NCBI RefSeq assembly: GCF_000725625.1
Contig: NZ_KL647087.1
Span: 38,848 to 77,726 of the forward strand
Reading direction: 5' to 3'
DNA from: Streptomyces sp. NRRL F-6676
Lineage (GTDB): Bacteria; Actinomycetota; Actinomycetes; Streptomycetales; Streptomycetaceae
DNA: 38,879 nucleotides
Below, in pieces: positions 8,728 to 16,558 of this stretch. Made by a program: the position numbers and the translations under genes. How positions within the stretch are numbered: position 1 is the first letter of the stretch; each line of letters begins with the position of its first letter. The notes beneath the pieces were generated by a model. It worked only from the letters and a program-made list of their open reading frames with translations, searched no databases and was not told the DNA's origin.

Positions 8728-9215
8728 GGGACGTCGGCACCCAGGGGCTCCGGGGAACGCCGCCATGCCGGGGCTTCCGGGGCCGCCGTCATGCCGGGGT
8801 CTCCGGGTCCGCCGTCACATCCGTGGATGCCCCCGCGGGTGGTGCTGGTGCGGGCGGTGTGCGGGATCCGTGCCGGCCAGGGCGACCACGACGGCGACGA
8901 AGGCCGCGGCGACGACGGTGTCGGTGGCCGGCGGGCCGGTCGCTGTCCGGCCGGCCGCGGCGGATACGGCTGGGGCGGACACGTCCGGGGCGGCGTGGGC
9001 GAGCGGCCCGGATGGCCGGAGGGCGGGCCCCACTGCATGGAATCCCCCGTTCCGCGTGCTGTGCCGGTTCCATGCGGCGCCCCCCGGGGCCCGCCTCCCG
9101 GCATGCTAGGACGACGGACCGCCTCGGGAATCAGCCCCAGGGAGTGCCGCGCGTACCACGTGAGTTGACCCCCGGCCCGGTCTCCAACCAGCGCGGTACA
9201 TCAGGGCCCCGCCGG
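8728..9215. other. Intergenic region with short direct repeats
   Basis: Nearly 490 bp between the xdhC-like gene and the acetyltransferase gene. Two imperfect ~24-bp direct repeats (CCGCCATGCCGGGG type) lie at about 8759-8810. The only gene candidate inside is the small minus-strand membrane protein at 8815-9033. The rest holds nothing else I recognise. Confidence 0.5.
8815..9033 (-). CDS. Possible small single-span membrane protein
   Basis: A 72-residue frame starting with GTG. It has a Pro/Ala-rich N-terminal half, one hydrophobic helix (DTVVAAAFVAVVVALAG, about residues 38-54) and a His/Arg/Pro-rich end. Third codon positions across the hydrophobic part are nearly all G or C, which supports translation in this frame over the others. 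GGGGGA lies nine bases before the start. I do not recognise a family, and the frame could be chance in such GC-rich DNA. Confidence 0.4.
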   Translation of the reverse strand: MGPALRPSGPLAHAAPDVSAPAVSAAAGRTATGPPATDTVVAAAFVAVVVALAGTDPAHRPHQHHPRGHPRM

Positions 9216-9737
9216 TCAGACCCGTGCGAACGGCTCGGCGTACGTGAAGACGCCCCGCAGCGCGGGGTCGTGGGCGGTCAGGGTGCGGACCTGGAAGTAC
9301 GCGCCCCACGAGGGGTCCGGCGCGGTGATGCCGTGGACCGTGCTCGTGCGGAAACCGTAGCGGCCGTAGTACGCCGGGCTGCCCAGGAGGGCGACGAAGG
9401 GCTCGCCCAGTGCGTCCGCCGCCCCGAGCACGGCGTGGACGAGGGCGAGACCGACGCCGCGGCGCTGGTGGTCGGGGTGCACGCTGAGCGGACCGAGACC
9501 CAGGGCGGGGGCAGTGCCGACATGGCCCCGGGTGCAGACGACATGGCCCACGGTCTCGTTCCTGTCGCCGAGCGCCACGAACGACAGTTCCGGCAGCCAG
9601 GCGTCGCAGGCGCGTAGTTCGTCGAGGAGTGTCACCTCCACGGGCACCGCGGTCTCCGGTCCGGCGAAGGCGGCCGCGGTGACGGCGCGCACGGCAGGGG
9701 CATCGGCAGGGGTCTCGCGTCGGATCAGCACCGGCAC
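9216..9737 (-). CDS. GNAT family N-acetyltransferase
   Basis: A 173-residue GCN5-type acetyltransferase. The opening IRRETPADAPAVRAVTAAAF and the acetyl-CoA loop HPDHQRRGVGLALVHAV (Q-R-R-G-V-G) are diagnostic. The C-terminal ALLGSPAYYGRYGFR is typical of the subgroup that carries a YxRFGF-like motif (YhbS-like). The substrate is unknown. Start: GTG 9737 (or GTG 9731, two codons later); neither has a good ribosome site. It is divergent from the methyltransferase gene at 9855. Confidence 0.88.
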   Translation of the reverse strand: MPVLIRRETPADAPAVRAVTAAAFAGPETAVPVEVTLLDELRACDAWLPELSFVALGDRNETVGHVVCTRGHVGTAPALGLGPLSVHPDHQRRGVGLALVHAVLGAADALGEPFVALLGSPAYYGRYGFRTSTVHGITAPDPSWGAYFQVRTLTAHDPALRGVFTYAEPFARV

Positions 9738-9842
9738 AGTCTGGGCTCGGAGCCGCGGCACCGTAAAAGGGTTGGCGAGGCCGCAGGGCACGCGCGTGCG
9801 ACGGTCATTCGCGTGAACCGTGCTCGGGCCCGGCCCCCCGAC

Positions 9843-9854
9843 TAGGTTGGACGG
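9843..9854 (+). promoter_or_regulatory. Leaderless -10 promoter element for the 9855 gene
   Basis: TAGGTT at 9843-9848 lies exactly six bases before the ATG at 9855, so transcription would begin at or next to the A of the start codon. No Shine-Dalgarno sequence is present. No convincing -35 box is seen. Confidence 0.6.
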
Positions 9855-10676
9855 ATGGCGGCGATCGCATCCCAAGAGGCGTTCCTGCGGTCCTTTCATG
9901 CCGAGTACCCGGCGGTGACCGCGGAGGCGTTCGGCCGTGGTCGTGCTCCTGACGGCAGGTCCAGCTACGAGCTCTTGTGCGATCGGGTGGCCGGGTGCGA
10001 ACGCGTACTGGATGTCGGTTGCGGTGACGGGCTGTTGCTCGAGTTCCTGGCGCGGGACGGCGGAAGGCGGCTCGCGGGGGTGGATCTGTCGCCGCACTCC
10101 CTCGCACTGGCACGGCGTCGGCCGGCGCTCGCCGGGGCCGGGCTGGAGGAGGGGCGGGCCCAGGCGCTCCCGTTCACCGACGACGGTTTCGACGCGTGCG
10201 TCTCCCACCTGGCGCTGATGCTGATGGGCGAGATCGAGCGGGTCGCGGCGGAGATCGCCCGGGTCCTCGTGCCGGGAGGGGTCCTGGCCTGTGTGGTGGG
10301 GGGCGGGGCCGTCGGGGGCGAGGCCTACGACCGGTTCCTCGGGCTGCTGCGGGAGACGGTCGGGGCGGCACCCGCCGCGCAGCGCATCCCGGCCCTGGGC
10401 GACCGAAGGACACGCAGCCGCGACGGACTCGACGAAGTCCTCGCCCCGGCCGGCTTCGCGGCCGTGGCCTGGGAGACCGTTCCCATCGACCTGAGCGGCC
10501 CGGTGGAACAGGTGTGGGCCACCGTCTCCGGCCTCTACGACCTCGGCCCACTGGACAGCGCGGGCGTGCGGCGACTGCGCGCGGCCTTCTTCGCCGGAGT
10601 ACGTGACCTGACGACGGCGGAGGGGACCGTCCCCTGCGCCTTCAAGGTGCACATCGCGACAGCACGGCTGCGGTGA
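9855..10676 (+). CDS. Class I SAM-dependent methyltransferase
   Basis: A 273-residue methyltransferase. Motif I is VLDVGCGDGLLLEFLA (about residues 51-66), followed by the acidic loop GVDLSPHSLALARRR and the post-II region LPFTDDGFDACVSHLALML, where the conserved DxxF is DDGFD. A long C-terminal part after ARVLVPGGVLACVV resembles UbiE/Methyltransf_11 proteins. The substrate is not identifiable. Its start sits six bases after a TAGGTT -10 box, so the mRNA is probably leaderless. It converges with the next methyltransferase gene. Confidence 0.88.
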   Translation: MAAIASQEAFLRSFHAEYPAVTAEAFGRGRAPDGRSSYELLCDRVAGCERVLDVGCGDGLLLEFLARDGGRRLAGVDLSPHSLALARRRPALAGAGLEEGRAQALPFTDDGFDACVSHLALMLMGEIERVAAEIARVLVPGGVLACVVGGGAVGGEAYDRFLGLLRETVGAAPAAQRIPALGDRRTRSRDGLDEVLAPAGFAAVAWETVPIDLSGPVEQVWATVSGLYDLGPLDSAGVRRLRAAFFAGVRDLTTAEGTVPCAFKVHIATARLR

Positions 10677-10705
10677 CGTCGGCGCGGGTGGCGCAGCGGG
10701 GCGGA

Positions 10706-10730
10706 GGCCGGGGCTTCAGGGCGTCCGGCC
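10706..10730. terminator. Possible bidirectional hairpin between convergent genes
   Basis: GGCCGG at 10706-10711 pairs with CCGGCC at 10725-10730 across a 13-base loop, in the 55-bp space between two convergent genes. There is no U-run, so a role as terminator is only suggested by position. Confidence 0.35.
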
Positions 10731-10731
10731 G

Positions 10732-11394
10732 TCACTCACGGCGGGCCAGTACGTAGGCCTGTGGGGTCTTCTCCCGCAGTGCCGGGTCCGGTTCGCGGGT
10801 CAGGCGGGCCGTCTCCGTGAAGCCTGCCGCGGTCAGTTCCCGGGCGAGCCGGTCGGGCGCGAATCGGTGGACGTCCAGGGAGAGTTCGTGGCCGTAGGCC
10901 CGGTCCAGGTGGACGCTGTCGTCCTCGCCCGCCTTGTAGGCCAGCGCCAGTTGGCCGCCGGGGGCCAGTACCCGGTGGAACTCCGCGAAATGGCGCGGGA
11001 GTTCGCGCGGTGGGGTGTGGACCAGGGAGTACCAGGCGACCGCGCCGGTGAGCGAGGCGTCGGGCAGGTCGAGGGCCGTCATCGTGCCCACCTCGAAGCG
11101 CACGCCGGGGCAGGCCTCGCGGGCGACGGCCACCATGCCGGGGGAGAGGTCGACGCCGAAGACGTCCAGGCCGAGGGCGCGCAGATACGACGTCACCCGG
11201 CCCGTGCCGCAGCCCAGGTCCGCGACCGGGCCGTCCGTACCCGTGCCGCGCACCTGTCCGGCGAAGAGGCCCAGTACGGCGCGGTCGTAGGGCAGTTCCG
11301 TCAGCGAGGCGCCCACCAGGCGGTGGTAGGAGACGGCCGCCGTGTCGTAGGACGCGCGGGTGGTGGCGAGGGGGGAGGGGGTCGGGGAGGTCAT
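10732..11394 (-). CDS. Class I SAM-dependent methyltransferase
   Basis: A 220-residue methyltransferase. Motif I is VADLGCGTGRVTSYLRALG, motif II VFGVDLSPGMVAVAREACP, and LDLPDASLTGAVAWYSLVH corresponds to the usual LPFxDxSFD region. FHRVLAPGGQLALAYKAG is motif III. It is a generic Methyltransf_11/25 type with unknown substrate. The ATG has no ribosome site; TACGCT lies eight bases upstream, so a very short or absent leader is possible. It is convergent with the methyltransferase at 9855 and lies next to the SRPBCC gene, but is not closely related to the other methyltransferase outside the core motifs. Confidence 0.88.
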   Translation of the reverse strand: MTSPTPSPLATTRASYDTAAVSYHRLVGASLTELPYDRAVLGLFAGQVRGTGTDGPVADLGCGTGRVTSYLRALGLDVFGVDLSPGMVAVAREACPGVRFEVGTMTALDLPDASLTGAVAWYSLVHTPPRELPRHFAEFHRVLAPGGQLALAYKAGEDDSVHLDRAYGHELSLDVHRFAPDRLARELTAAGFTETARLTREPDPALREKTPQAYVLARRE

Positions 11395-11434
11395 GGGGTG
11401 GGAGCGTAGGCCGGGGGTACGACAGTCCGTCTCG

Positions 11435-11875
11435 TCACGTCGTCAGGAGCCGGTCCAGCGCATGGCCGTAGGCCCATCGGGCGCCCGTGCGTACGGCGGG
11501 GTCGAGGAGGCGGGGGAAGCCGCGTACGCGGAGGTCCTCCTGCCAGGTCACGCGGGCGCCGCCCGGGGGGTGGGGGTGGACGGTGATGTTCACCCAGCCG
11601 CGGAGCAGGCGGCCGCGTTTCTCCAGGCGGCAGTGGGCCGGGGTGTGGTCCGGCGGGGGGTTCCAGGTGGTGACCTCCATCGGGTCGTCGAAGCCCAGGG
11701 GGCCCACGCCGGTGCGGCCCACGAAGGCCGTGCCCTCGTGGGTGGGCGGCTCGGTGAGCACGGTGATCCGGGTCAGCGGGACGACGTCGGCGTGGCGCGG
11801 CCAGTCCGTCAGCCGCTGCCAGGCCTGGTCGACGGAGAGCCGCGGGGCGACGCGTTCCAGTCGGAAGAGGGCCAC
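11435..11875 (-). CDS. SRPBCC family (START/polyketide-cyclase-like) protein
   Basis: A 146-residue protein with the pattern of the SRPBCC fold: an N-terminal strand-helix (LERVAPRLSVDQAWQRLTDW), a middle set of strands (THEGTAFVGRTGVGPLGFDD, HCRLEKRGRLLRGWVNI) and a long C-terminal helix ending AYGHALDRLL. Such proteins bind hydrophobic ligands; the ligand here is unknown. Start: GTG 11875. There is no ribosome site, but TACGAT sits six bases upstream, which is the geometry of a leaderless gene. Confidence 0.8.
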   Translation of the reverse strand: MALFRLERVAPRLSVDQAWQRLTDWPRHADVVPLTRITVLTEPPTHEGTAFVGRTGVGPLGFDDPMEVTTWNPPPDHTPAHCRLEKRGRLLRGWVNITVHPHPPGGARVTWQEDLRVRGFPRLLDPAVRTGARWAYGHALDRLLTT

Positions 11876-11881
11876 GGGGCG

Positions 11882-11887
11882 ATCGTA
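11882..11887 (-). promoter_or_regulatory. Leaderless -10 element for the SRPBCC gene
   Basis: TACGAT on the minus strand is followed by six bases (CGCCCC) and then the GTG start at 11875. This matches TANNNT and the same six-base spacing seen at 9843 and 34579. A companion TACGCT at 11408-11403 lies eight bases before the neighbouring methyltransferase start. Confidence 0.55.
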
Positions 11888-11999
11888 GGCGGGGGCGGGT
11901 CCCCGCGCCCGGCGAGGCGCCCGGGGGTGCTCTGGTACACATCGTCACGAACGGGTACTCGCCGCGACGCAAGTGAACGGCGAGAGTGAGGAGAGGCCC

Positions 12000-12968
12000 G
12001 TGGACGTGCACGTTTGGCGCCGGGCGCTGGTGACCGGGGGAGCGGGATTCGTCGGCTCGCATCTGTGCGAACGTCTGCTCGAACAGGGTGCCGAGGTCGT
12101 CTGCGTGGACAACCTCGCCACCGGGTCGCGCGGGAACGTCGCTCCCTTCGAACAGCGGTCCGGCTTCCGGTTCGTGCACGGCGACGTCACCGACCCGGCC
12201 GTCGTGCGCTCCCTGCCCGGCAGCTTCGACCTCGTACTCCACTTCGCCTGCCCCGCCTCGCCCGTGGACTATCTGCGGCTCCCGCTGGAGACGCTGGACG
12301 TCGGCAGCACCGGCACCCGCAACGCGCTGGAGCGCGCCCGGCGCGACGGTGCGCGCTTCCTGCTCGCCTCCACCTCCGAGGTGTACGGCGACCCGCTCGA
12401 ACACCCGCAGACGGAGACGTACTGGGGGAACGTCAACCCGATCGGGCCGCGCAGTGTCTACGACGAGTCCAAGCGGTTCGCGGAGGCGCTCGTCACCGCG
12501 CACCGGCAGGTGCACGGTACGGACACGGCGATCGTCCGCATCTTCAACACGTACGGGCCTCGGATGCGGACGGGGGACGGGCGGGCGGTGCCCACGTTCA
12601 TCGCGCAGGCGCTGGACGGGATGCCGCTCACCGTCGCCGGGGACGGCGGGCAGACGCGGTCCCTGTGCTACGTCGACGACACGGTGAGCGGGGTGCTCGC
12701 GCTGGCCGGGGCGGCGGGGGAGACCGGGCCGGTGAACATCGGCGGCGCCGACGAGATCACCATGCTGGAGCTGGCGCGGCGGGTGGTGGAGCTGACGGGG
12801 TCCTCGTCCCGCATCCGGTTCGTCGAACGGCCCGTCGACGACCCGGCGCGACGGCGGCCGGACACGACGCGGGCGCGGGAGCGGCTCGGCTGGGAGCCCA
12901 CGACCTCCTGGACGGCAGGACTCGAACGCACGATCGCCTGGTTCACGGCACAGCCGATGGCGGCCTGA
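12000..12968 (+). CDS. NAD-dependent epimerase/dehydratase, UDP-glucuronate decarboxylase-like
   Basis: A 322-residue extended short-chain dehydrogenase. The NAD-binding motif GGAGFVGSH has its glycines at 13, 16 and 19, and the catalytic Tyr/Lys are Y154 and K158 (YDESK). The stretches ASTSEVYGDPLEHPQ and YWGNVNPIGPRSVYDE are characteristic of UDP-glucuronate decarboxylase (UXS), which makes UDP-xylose from UDP-glucuronate. FNTYGPRM and TRSLCYVDD also fit. GTG 12000 has GGAG six bases upstream. It lies 247 bp before the sugar operon on the same strand and probably supplies a nucleotide sugar for it. It could be a related 4,6-dehydratase or epimerase, but the UXS signature is strong. Confidence 0.88.
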   Translation: MDVHVWRRALVTGGAGFVGSHLCERLLEQGAEVVCVDNLATGSRGNVAPFEQRSGFRFVHGDVTDPAVVRSLPGSFDLVLHFACPASPVDYLRLPLETLDVGSTGTRNALERARRDGARFLLASTSEVYGDPLEHPQTETYWGNVNPIGPRSVYDESKRFAEALVTAHRQVHGTDTAIVRIFNTYGPRMRTGDGRAVPTFIAQALDGMPLTVAGDGGQTRSLCYVDDTVSGVLALAGAAGETGPVNIGGADEITMLELARRVVELTGSSSRIRFVERPVDDPARRRPDTTRARERLGWEPTTSWTAGLERTIAWFTAQPMAA

Positions 12969-13005
12969 CCACCGCGCCCCGCACCTCCCCCTACGCGAAC
13001 GCGAA

Positions 13006-13050
13006 CCCCGCGCCCCGTGAGCGGCGCGGGGAACCGCGCGAGCCATCACG
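13006..13050. repeat. Solo copy of the GGCGCGGGG repeat forming a hairpin
   Basis: CCCCGCGCC (13006-13014) pairs perfectly with GGCGCGGGG (13023-13031) over an eight-base loop, followed by AACCGCGCGAGCCATCAC, which is a single copy of the element arrayed at the window start. Its place just after the UXS-like gene would suit a transcription terminator. Confidence 0.6.
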
Positions 13051-13124
13051 GCGCCCCGTGCCGCGAGCGCCCGGTCACCCAGAGCTGGCAAACGGTTGCG
13101 AACTGTCGCAGACCCCACCGAGTC

Positions 13125-13143
13125 GTCTCAAAGAGTTTAAGAC
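13125..13143. promoter_or_regulatory. Candidate operator upstream of the sugar operon
   Basis: GTCTCAAA-GAG-TTTAAGAC is a near-perfect dyad: eight-base arms with one mismatch. It lies 72 bp before the start of the carbamoyltransferase gene in one of the few AT-rich spots here. A second small dyad, TGCGA-ACTG-TCGCA, lies at 13097-13110. No regulator gene is present within the operon. Confidence 0.45.
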
Positions 13144-13215
13144 TGCTGCGGGAGGCCACTCGCCGTATCCACAGGAACACGGCCCCCACCCGCCGAACGC
13201 GACGGAGTCCCCACC

Positions 13216-14841
13216 ATGCGCATCCTTGGCATCAACGCCCTCTTCCACGACCCCGCCGCCGCCCTCGTCCTCGACGGTGTCACGGTCGCGGCCGCGGAGG
13301 AGGAGCGGTTCAGCCGGCGCAAGCACGGCAAGCGCCCGGTGCCGTTCTCCGCGTGGGAGCTGCCGGAGCAGGCGGCCCGCTGGTGCCTGGCCGAGGCCGG
13401 GATACGCGCCGACGAACTCGACGCCGTCGCGTACTCCTTCGACCCCGGCCTCGCCCGCCCCGCCGCCGACATGGGGCTGTTCGACCCCTGGGACCCGCTG
13501 CGCCTGGAGTACGCCCGCCGCGCCCCCGAGTTCCTCGCGGAGGCGCTGCCCGGACTCGACCCCGAGAAGGTCGTGTTCGTACCGCACCACGCCGCGCACG
13601 CCGCCTCCGCCGGACCCGCCTCCCCGCACCCGGACAGCGCCGTCCTCGTCCTGGACGGCCGCGGCGAGGCCGCCTCGCACCTCGCCGGCCGCTTCGAGGG
13701 CGGCGAACTGCACACCCTCGCCCAGCAGTCGCTGCCGCACTCCCTCGGCCTGGTCTACGAGGAGCTCACCGAGCACCTCGGCTTCCTGCGCTCCAGCGAC
13801 GAGTACAAGGTGATGGCGCTGGCCTCCTACGGCAAGCCCCGCTTCCTGCCCCAGATACGCCAGTTCGTGCACGCCACCGGCGACGGCGGCTTCACCGCGC
13901 ACGGCGTCGACTGGGCCGCCCTCGCGCCCGCCCGCGCCAAGGACGAGGAGTGGAACCAGGACCACGCCGACCTCGCCGCCAGCACCCAGGCCGTCCTGGA
14001 GGAGACCCTGCTGGAGCTGGCCCAGTGGCTGCACGGCGAGGCCGGCGGCGACTCGCTCGCCATGGCCGGCGGCGTCGCCCTCAACTGCGTCGCCAACTCC
14101 AAACTCGCCCGCCTCGGCCCGTACCGGAACGTGTGGGTCCAGCCCGCCGCCGGCGACGCCGGCACCGCGCTCGGCGCCGCCCTGTACGTCGCCCGCGACC
14201 CGCAGCCCATGGCCGGCGCCGACCTCGGCCGCGGCTGGAGCGACGACGAGATCCGGCACTGGCTGGACGAGGCCGCCGTCCCCTACGAGCGGCCCGACGA
14301 CATCGCCGAGACGGTCGCCGAGGAACTCGCCCGCGACGGCGTCGTCGCCTGGTTCCAGGGCCGCAGCGAGTTCGGGCCGCGCGCGCTCGGCCACCGCTCC
14401 CTGATGGCCCACCCCGGCCGCGCCGAGAACCTCGAACGGCTCAACAGGGTCAAGGGCCGCGAGGAGTTCCGCCCCGTCGCCCCCATGGTGCTCGCCGACC
14501 GCGCCGCCGACCTGTTCGACGGGCCGCTGCCCAGCCCGTACATGCTCTTCGTGCACGACGTCCGCCGCGACTGGCGCGACCGCATCCCTGCCGTCGTCCA
14601 CGTCGACGGCACCGCCCGCATCCAGACCGTCGACGAGGGCCAGGAGCCGCTCGTCGCCCGGATGCTGGCCGCCTTCGAACGGCGCACCGGCATCCCGGTC
14701 GTCGTCAACACCAGCCTCAACACGGCCGGCCGGCCCATGGTCGACGACCCGCGCGACGCGCTGGAGTGCTTCGGCTCCGCGCCCGTGGACCTGCTCGCGA
14801 TCGGGCCGTTCGCCGTCCGCCGCGGGAGGGCCTTCGCATGA
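13216..14841 (+). CDS. NodU/CmcH-type carbamoyltransferase
   Basis: A 541-residue carbamoyltransferase of the family that transfers carbamoyl from carbamoyl phosphate, through carbamoyl-AMP, to a hydroxyl of a sugar or natural product. The N-terminal Kae1-like domain starts MRILGINALFHDPAAAL. The metal-binding HHAAH is at residues 124-128, and AAEEERFSRRKH is typical. The C-terminal domain carries SEFGPRALGHRS (384-395) and EEFRPVAPMV. Length and motifs are complete. It opens a long operon: its stop overlaps the next start (ATGA). In this setting the acceptor is most likely a sugar of the glycoconjugate built by the following genes. Confidence 0.93.
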   Translation: MRILGINALFHDPAAALVLDGVTVAAAEEERFSRRKHGKRPVPFSAWELPEQAARWCLAEAGIRADELDAVAYSFDPGLARPAADMGLFDPWDPLRLEYARRAPEFLAEALPGLDPEKVVFVPHHAAHAASAGPASPHPDSAVLVLDGRGEAASHLAGRFEGGELHTLAQQSLPHSLGLVYEELTEHLGFLRSSDEYKVMALASYGKPRFLPQIRQFVHATGDGGFTAHGVDWAALAPARAKDEEWNQDHADLAASTQAVLEETLLELAQWLHGEAGGDSLAMAGGVALNCVANSKLARLGPYRNVWVQPAAGDAGTALGAALYVARDPQPMAGADLGRGWSDDEIRHWLDEAAVPYERPDDIAETVAEELARDGVVAWFQGRSEFGPRALGHRSLMAHPGRAENLERLNRVKGREEFRPVAPMVLADRAADLFDGPLPSPYMLFVHDVRRDWRDRIPAVVHVDGTARIQTVDEGQEPLVARMLAAFERRTGIPVVVNTSLNTAGRPMVDDPRDALECFGSAPVDLLAIGPFAVRRGRAFA

Positions 14842-15869
14842 CCGGTCCCCTCGAACCGACGGACGGGCCCCTGTACGCGGTGGTGATACCGACCCTCGTC
14901 CGCGACACGCTCGCCGACTGCCTCGCCGCGCTCGCCGCCGCGGCCGGGCCGCGGCCGGCCGAGATCGTCCTCGTCGACGACCGGCCGGAGCCGGACGCGG
15001 ACCCCGCCGCGCTCGAACACCCGCTCCGGGTCCTCGGCGAGCTGCGCGACCGCACCCGGGTGCTGACCAGCGGCGGGCGCGGGCCCGCCGCCGCCCGCAA
15101 CACCGGGGCGCGGACCGTCGGCGCGCCCTGGACGGTCTTCCTCGACGACGACGTGCAGGTCGGACCGCACTGGTGCGCCCAGCTCGCCGAGGACATCGAG
15201 GAGGCGCCCGAGGACACCGCCGGCATCCAGGGCGTCATCGCCGTGCCGCTGCCCGGCGAACGCCGCCCCACCGACTGGGAGCGCGGCACCGCCGGGCTCG
15301 CCGAGGCGCGCTGGATCACCGCCGACATGGCCTACCGCACCGCCGTGCTCAAGGAGGTCGGCGGCTTCGACGAACGCTTCCGCCGCGCCTTCCGCGAGGA
15401 CGCGGACCTCGCGCTGCGCGTCCTCGACGCCGGGTGGGGCATCCGGCGCGGGCGGCGCACCACCCGGCATCCGGTGCGGCCCGCCGACCGCTGGGTCTCG
15501 CTGCGCGCGCAGCGCGGCAACGCCGACGACGCGCTGATGGGCCGGCTGCACGGCCCCGACTGGTGGGTCGAGGCCGCCGCGCCGCGCGGCCGGATCCGTA
15601 CGCACATCGCCGTCACGGCCGCCGGTGCGGGGGCCTGCGTCCTCGCCGCCCTCGGCCGGCCGCGCGCCGCCGCCGCGCTCGGCCTCGGCTGGGCGCTGGG
15701 CACCGCCGAGTTCGCCTGGTCCCGCATCGCGCCGGGACCGCGCACCCGGCACGAGGTCGACACGATGCTCGCGACCAGCGTCCTCATCCCGCCCGCCGCC
15801 ACCTGGCACCGCCTCACCGGCACCTGGCGCCACCGGCGGGCCCCCGCCTGGCGGGAGGTGACGTCATGA
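14838..15869 (+). CDS. Family 2 glycosyltransferase with hydrophobic tail
   Basis: A 343-residue GT2 (GT-A fold) enzyme. The start VVIPTLVRDTLADCL, the nucleotide-contact EIVLVDDRPEPD and the metal-binding FLDDDVQVGP are visible, along with WITADMAYRTAVLKEVGGF and EDADLALRVLDAGW, the usual acceptor-side ED motif. Residues ~256-300 are hydrophobic (HIAVTAAGAGACVLAALG and following) and could form a membrane hairpin, which would place the enzyme at the cytoplasmic face. ATGA overlaps join it to the genes on both sides. Donor and acceptor sugars are unknown. Confidence 0.88.
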   Translation: MTGPLEPTDGPLYAVVIPTLVRDTLADCLAALAAAAGPRPAEIVLVDDRPEPDADPAALEHPLRVLGELRDRTRVLTSGGRGPAAARNTGARTVGAPWTVFLDDDVQVGPHWCAQLAEDIEEAPEDTAGIQGVIAVPLPGERRPTDWERGTAGLAEARWITADMAYRTAVLKEVGGFDERFRRAFREDADLALRVLDAGWGIRRGRRTTRHPVRPADRWVSLRAQRGNADDALMGRLHGPDWWVEAAAPRGRIRTHIAVTAAGAGACVLAALGRPRAAAALGLGWALGTAEFAWSRIAPGPRTRHEVDTMLATSVLIPPAATWHRLTGTWRHRRAPAWREVTS

Positions 15870-16558
15870 CCGCCACGACACCCTTCGGCGGCCCGCCCGC
15901 GCCGCGCGCCGTGCTGTTCGACCGGGACGGGACGCTCGTCGAGGACGTGCCCTACAACGGGGACCCCGAGCGGGTCCGGCCCGTCGCGGGGGCGCGCGAG
16001 GCGCTGGCGCTGCTGCGGGAGCGCGGGGTGCGGACCGGCGTCGTCAGCAACCAGTCCGGGGTGGCGCGCGGGCTGATCCGCGCCGCCGACGTCGTACGGG
16101 TCAACGCGCGCGTCGACGCCCTGCTCGGGCCGTTCGACGACTGGGCCGTGTGCCCGCACGGCCCCGACGACGGCTGCGCCTGCCGCAAGCCCGCCCCCGG
16201 GCTCGTCCTCGCCGCCGCCGGACGGCTGGGCGTGCCCGTCGAGCACTGCGTCGTAGTCGGCGACATCGGCGCCGACATCGAGGCCGCCCGCCGCGCCGGG
16301 ACCTACGGCGTGCTCGTGCCGACCCCGGTGACCCGGCCGGAGGAGATCGCCGCCGCGCCGTGCGTGGCGCCCGATCTGCTGACGGCCGTCCGCACGCTGC
16401 TGACCGGGCGCGCGGCCGGGGCCGGTGACGGCGTCGGAGCCCCGGCCGGCGAGGGCGCAGACGGTGGCGGCGGCACGGCCGCCGACCGTGCCGCCGCCAT
16501 GACCGGGGAGCACGTCGTCACCGACGACGCCACCGCCGTACCCGGGAGGCCCGCATGA
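15866..16558 (+). CDS. gmhB: HAD-IIIA phosphatase, GmhB-like (heptose bisphosphatase)
   Basis: A 230-residue HAD phosphatase. The nucleophile/acid pair is D19 and D21 in LFDRDGTLVEDVPYNGDP; motif II is VSNQSGVARG; GDIGADIEAARRAG is motif IV. C96-P-H98 and C104-A-C106-RKPAPG form the zinc site typical of GmhB and histidinol-phosphatase-like proteins. With GmhA and HldE in the same operon, dephosphorylation of D-glycero-beta-D-manno-heptose 1,7-bisphosphate is the most likely reaction. The last ~55 residues (from about 175) are Gly/Ala/Asp-rich and lie outside the domain, which is normally about 190 residues in total. It is joined to both neighbours by ATGA overlaps. Confidence 0.85.
   Translation: MTATTPFGGPPAPRAVLFDRDGTLVEDVPYNGDPERVRPVAGAREALALLRERGVRTGVVSNQSGVARGLIRAADVVRVNARVDALLGPFDDWAVCPHGPDDGCACRKPAPGLVLAAAGRLGVPVEHCVVVGDIGADIEAARRAGTYGVLVPTPVTRPEEIAAAPCVAPDLLTAVRTLLTGRAAGAGDGVGAPAGEGADGGGGTAADRAAAMTGEHVVTDDATAVPGRPA

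Noticed and set aside
12000..12968. HldD (ADP-heptose 6-epimerase) for the SDR
   Set aside because: SEVYGDPLEHPQ and YWGNVNPIGPR are UDP-glucuronate decarboxylase signatures; HldD-specific features were not seen.
13017..14837. A long plus-strand frame running into the glycosyltransferase at 14838
   Set aside because: It overlaps the carbamoyltransferase in another frame and encodes Arg/Pro-rich noise; the real start is the ATGA overlap at 14838.
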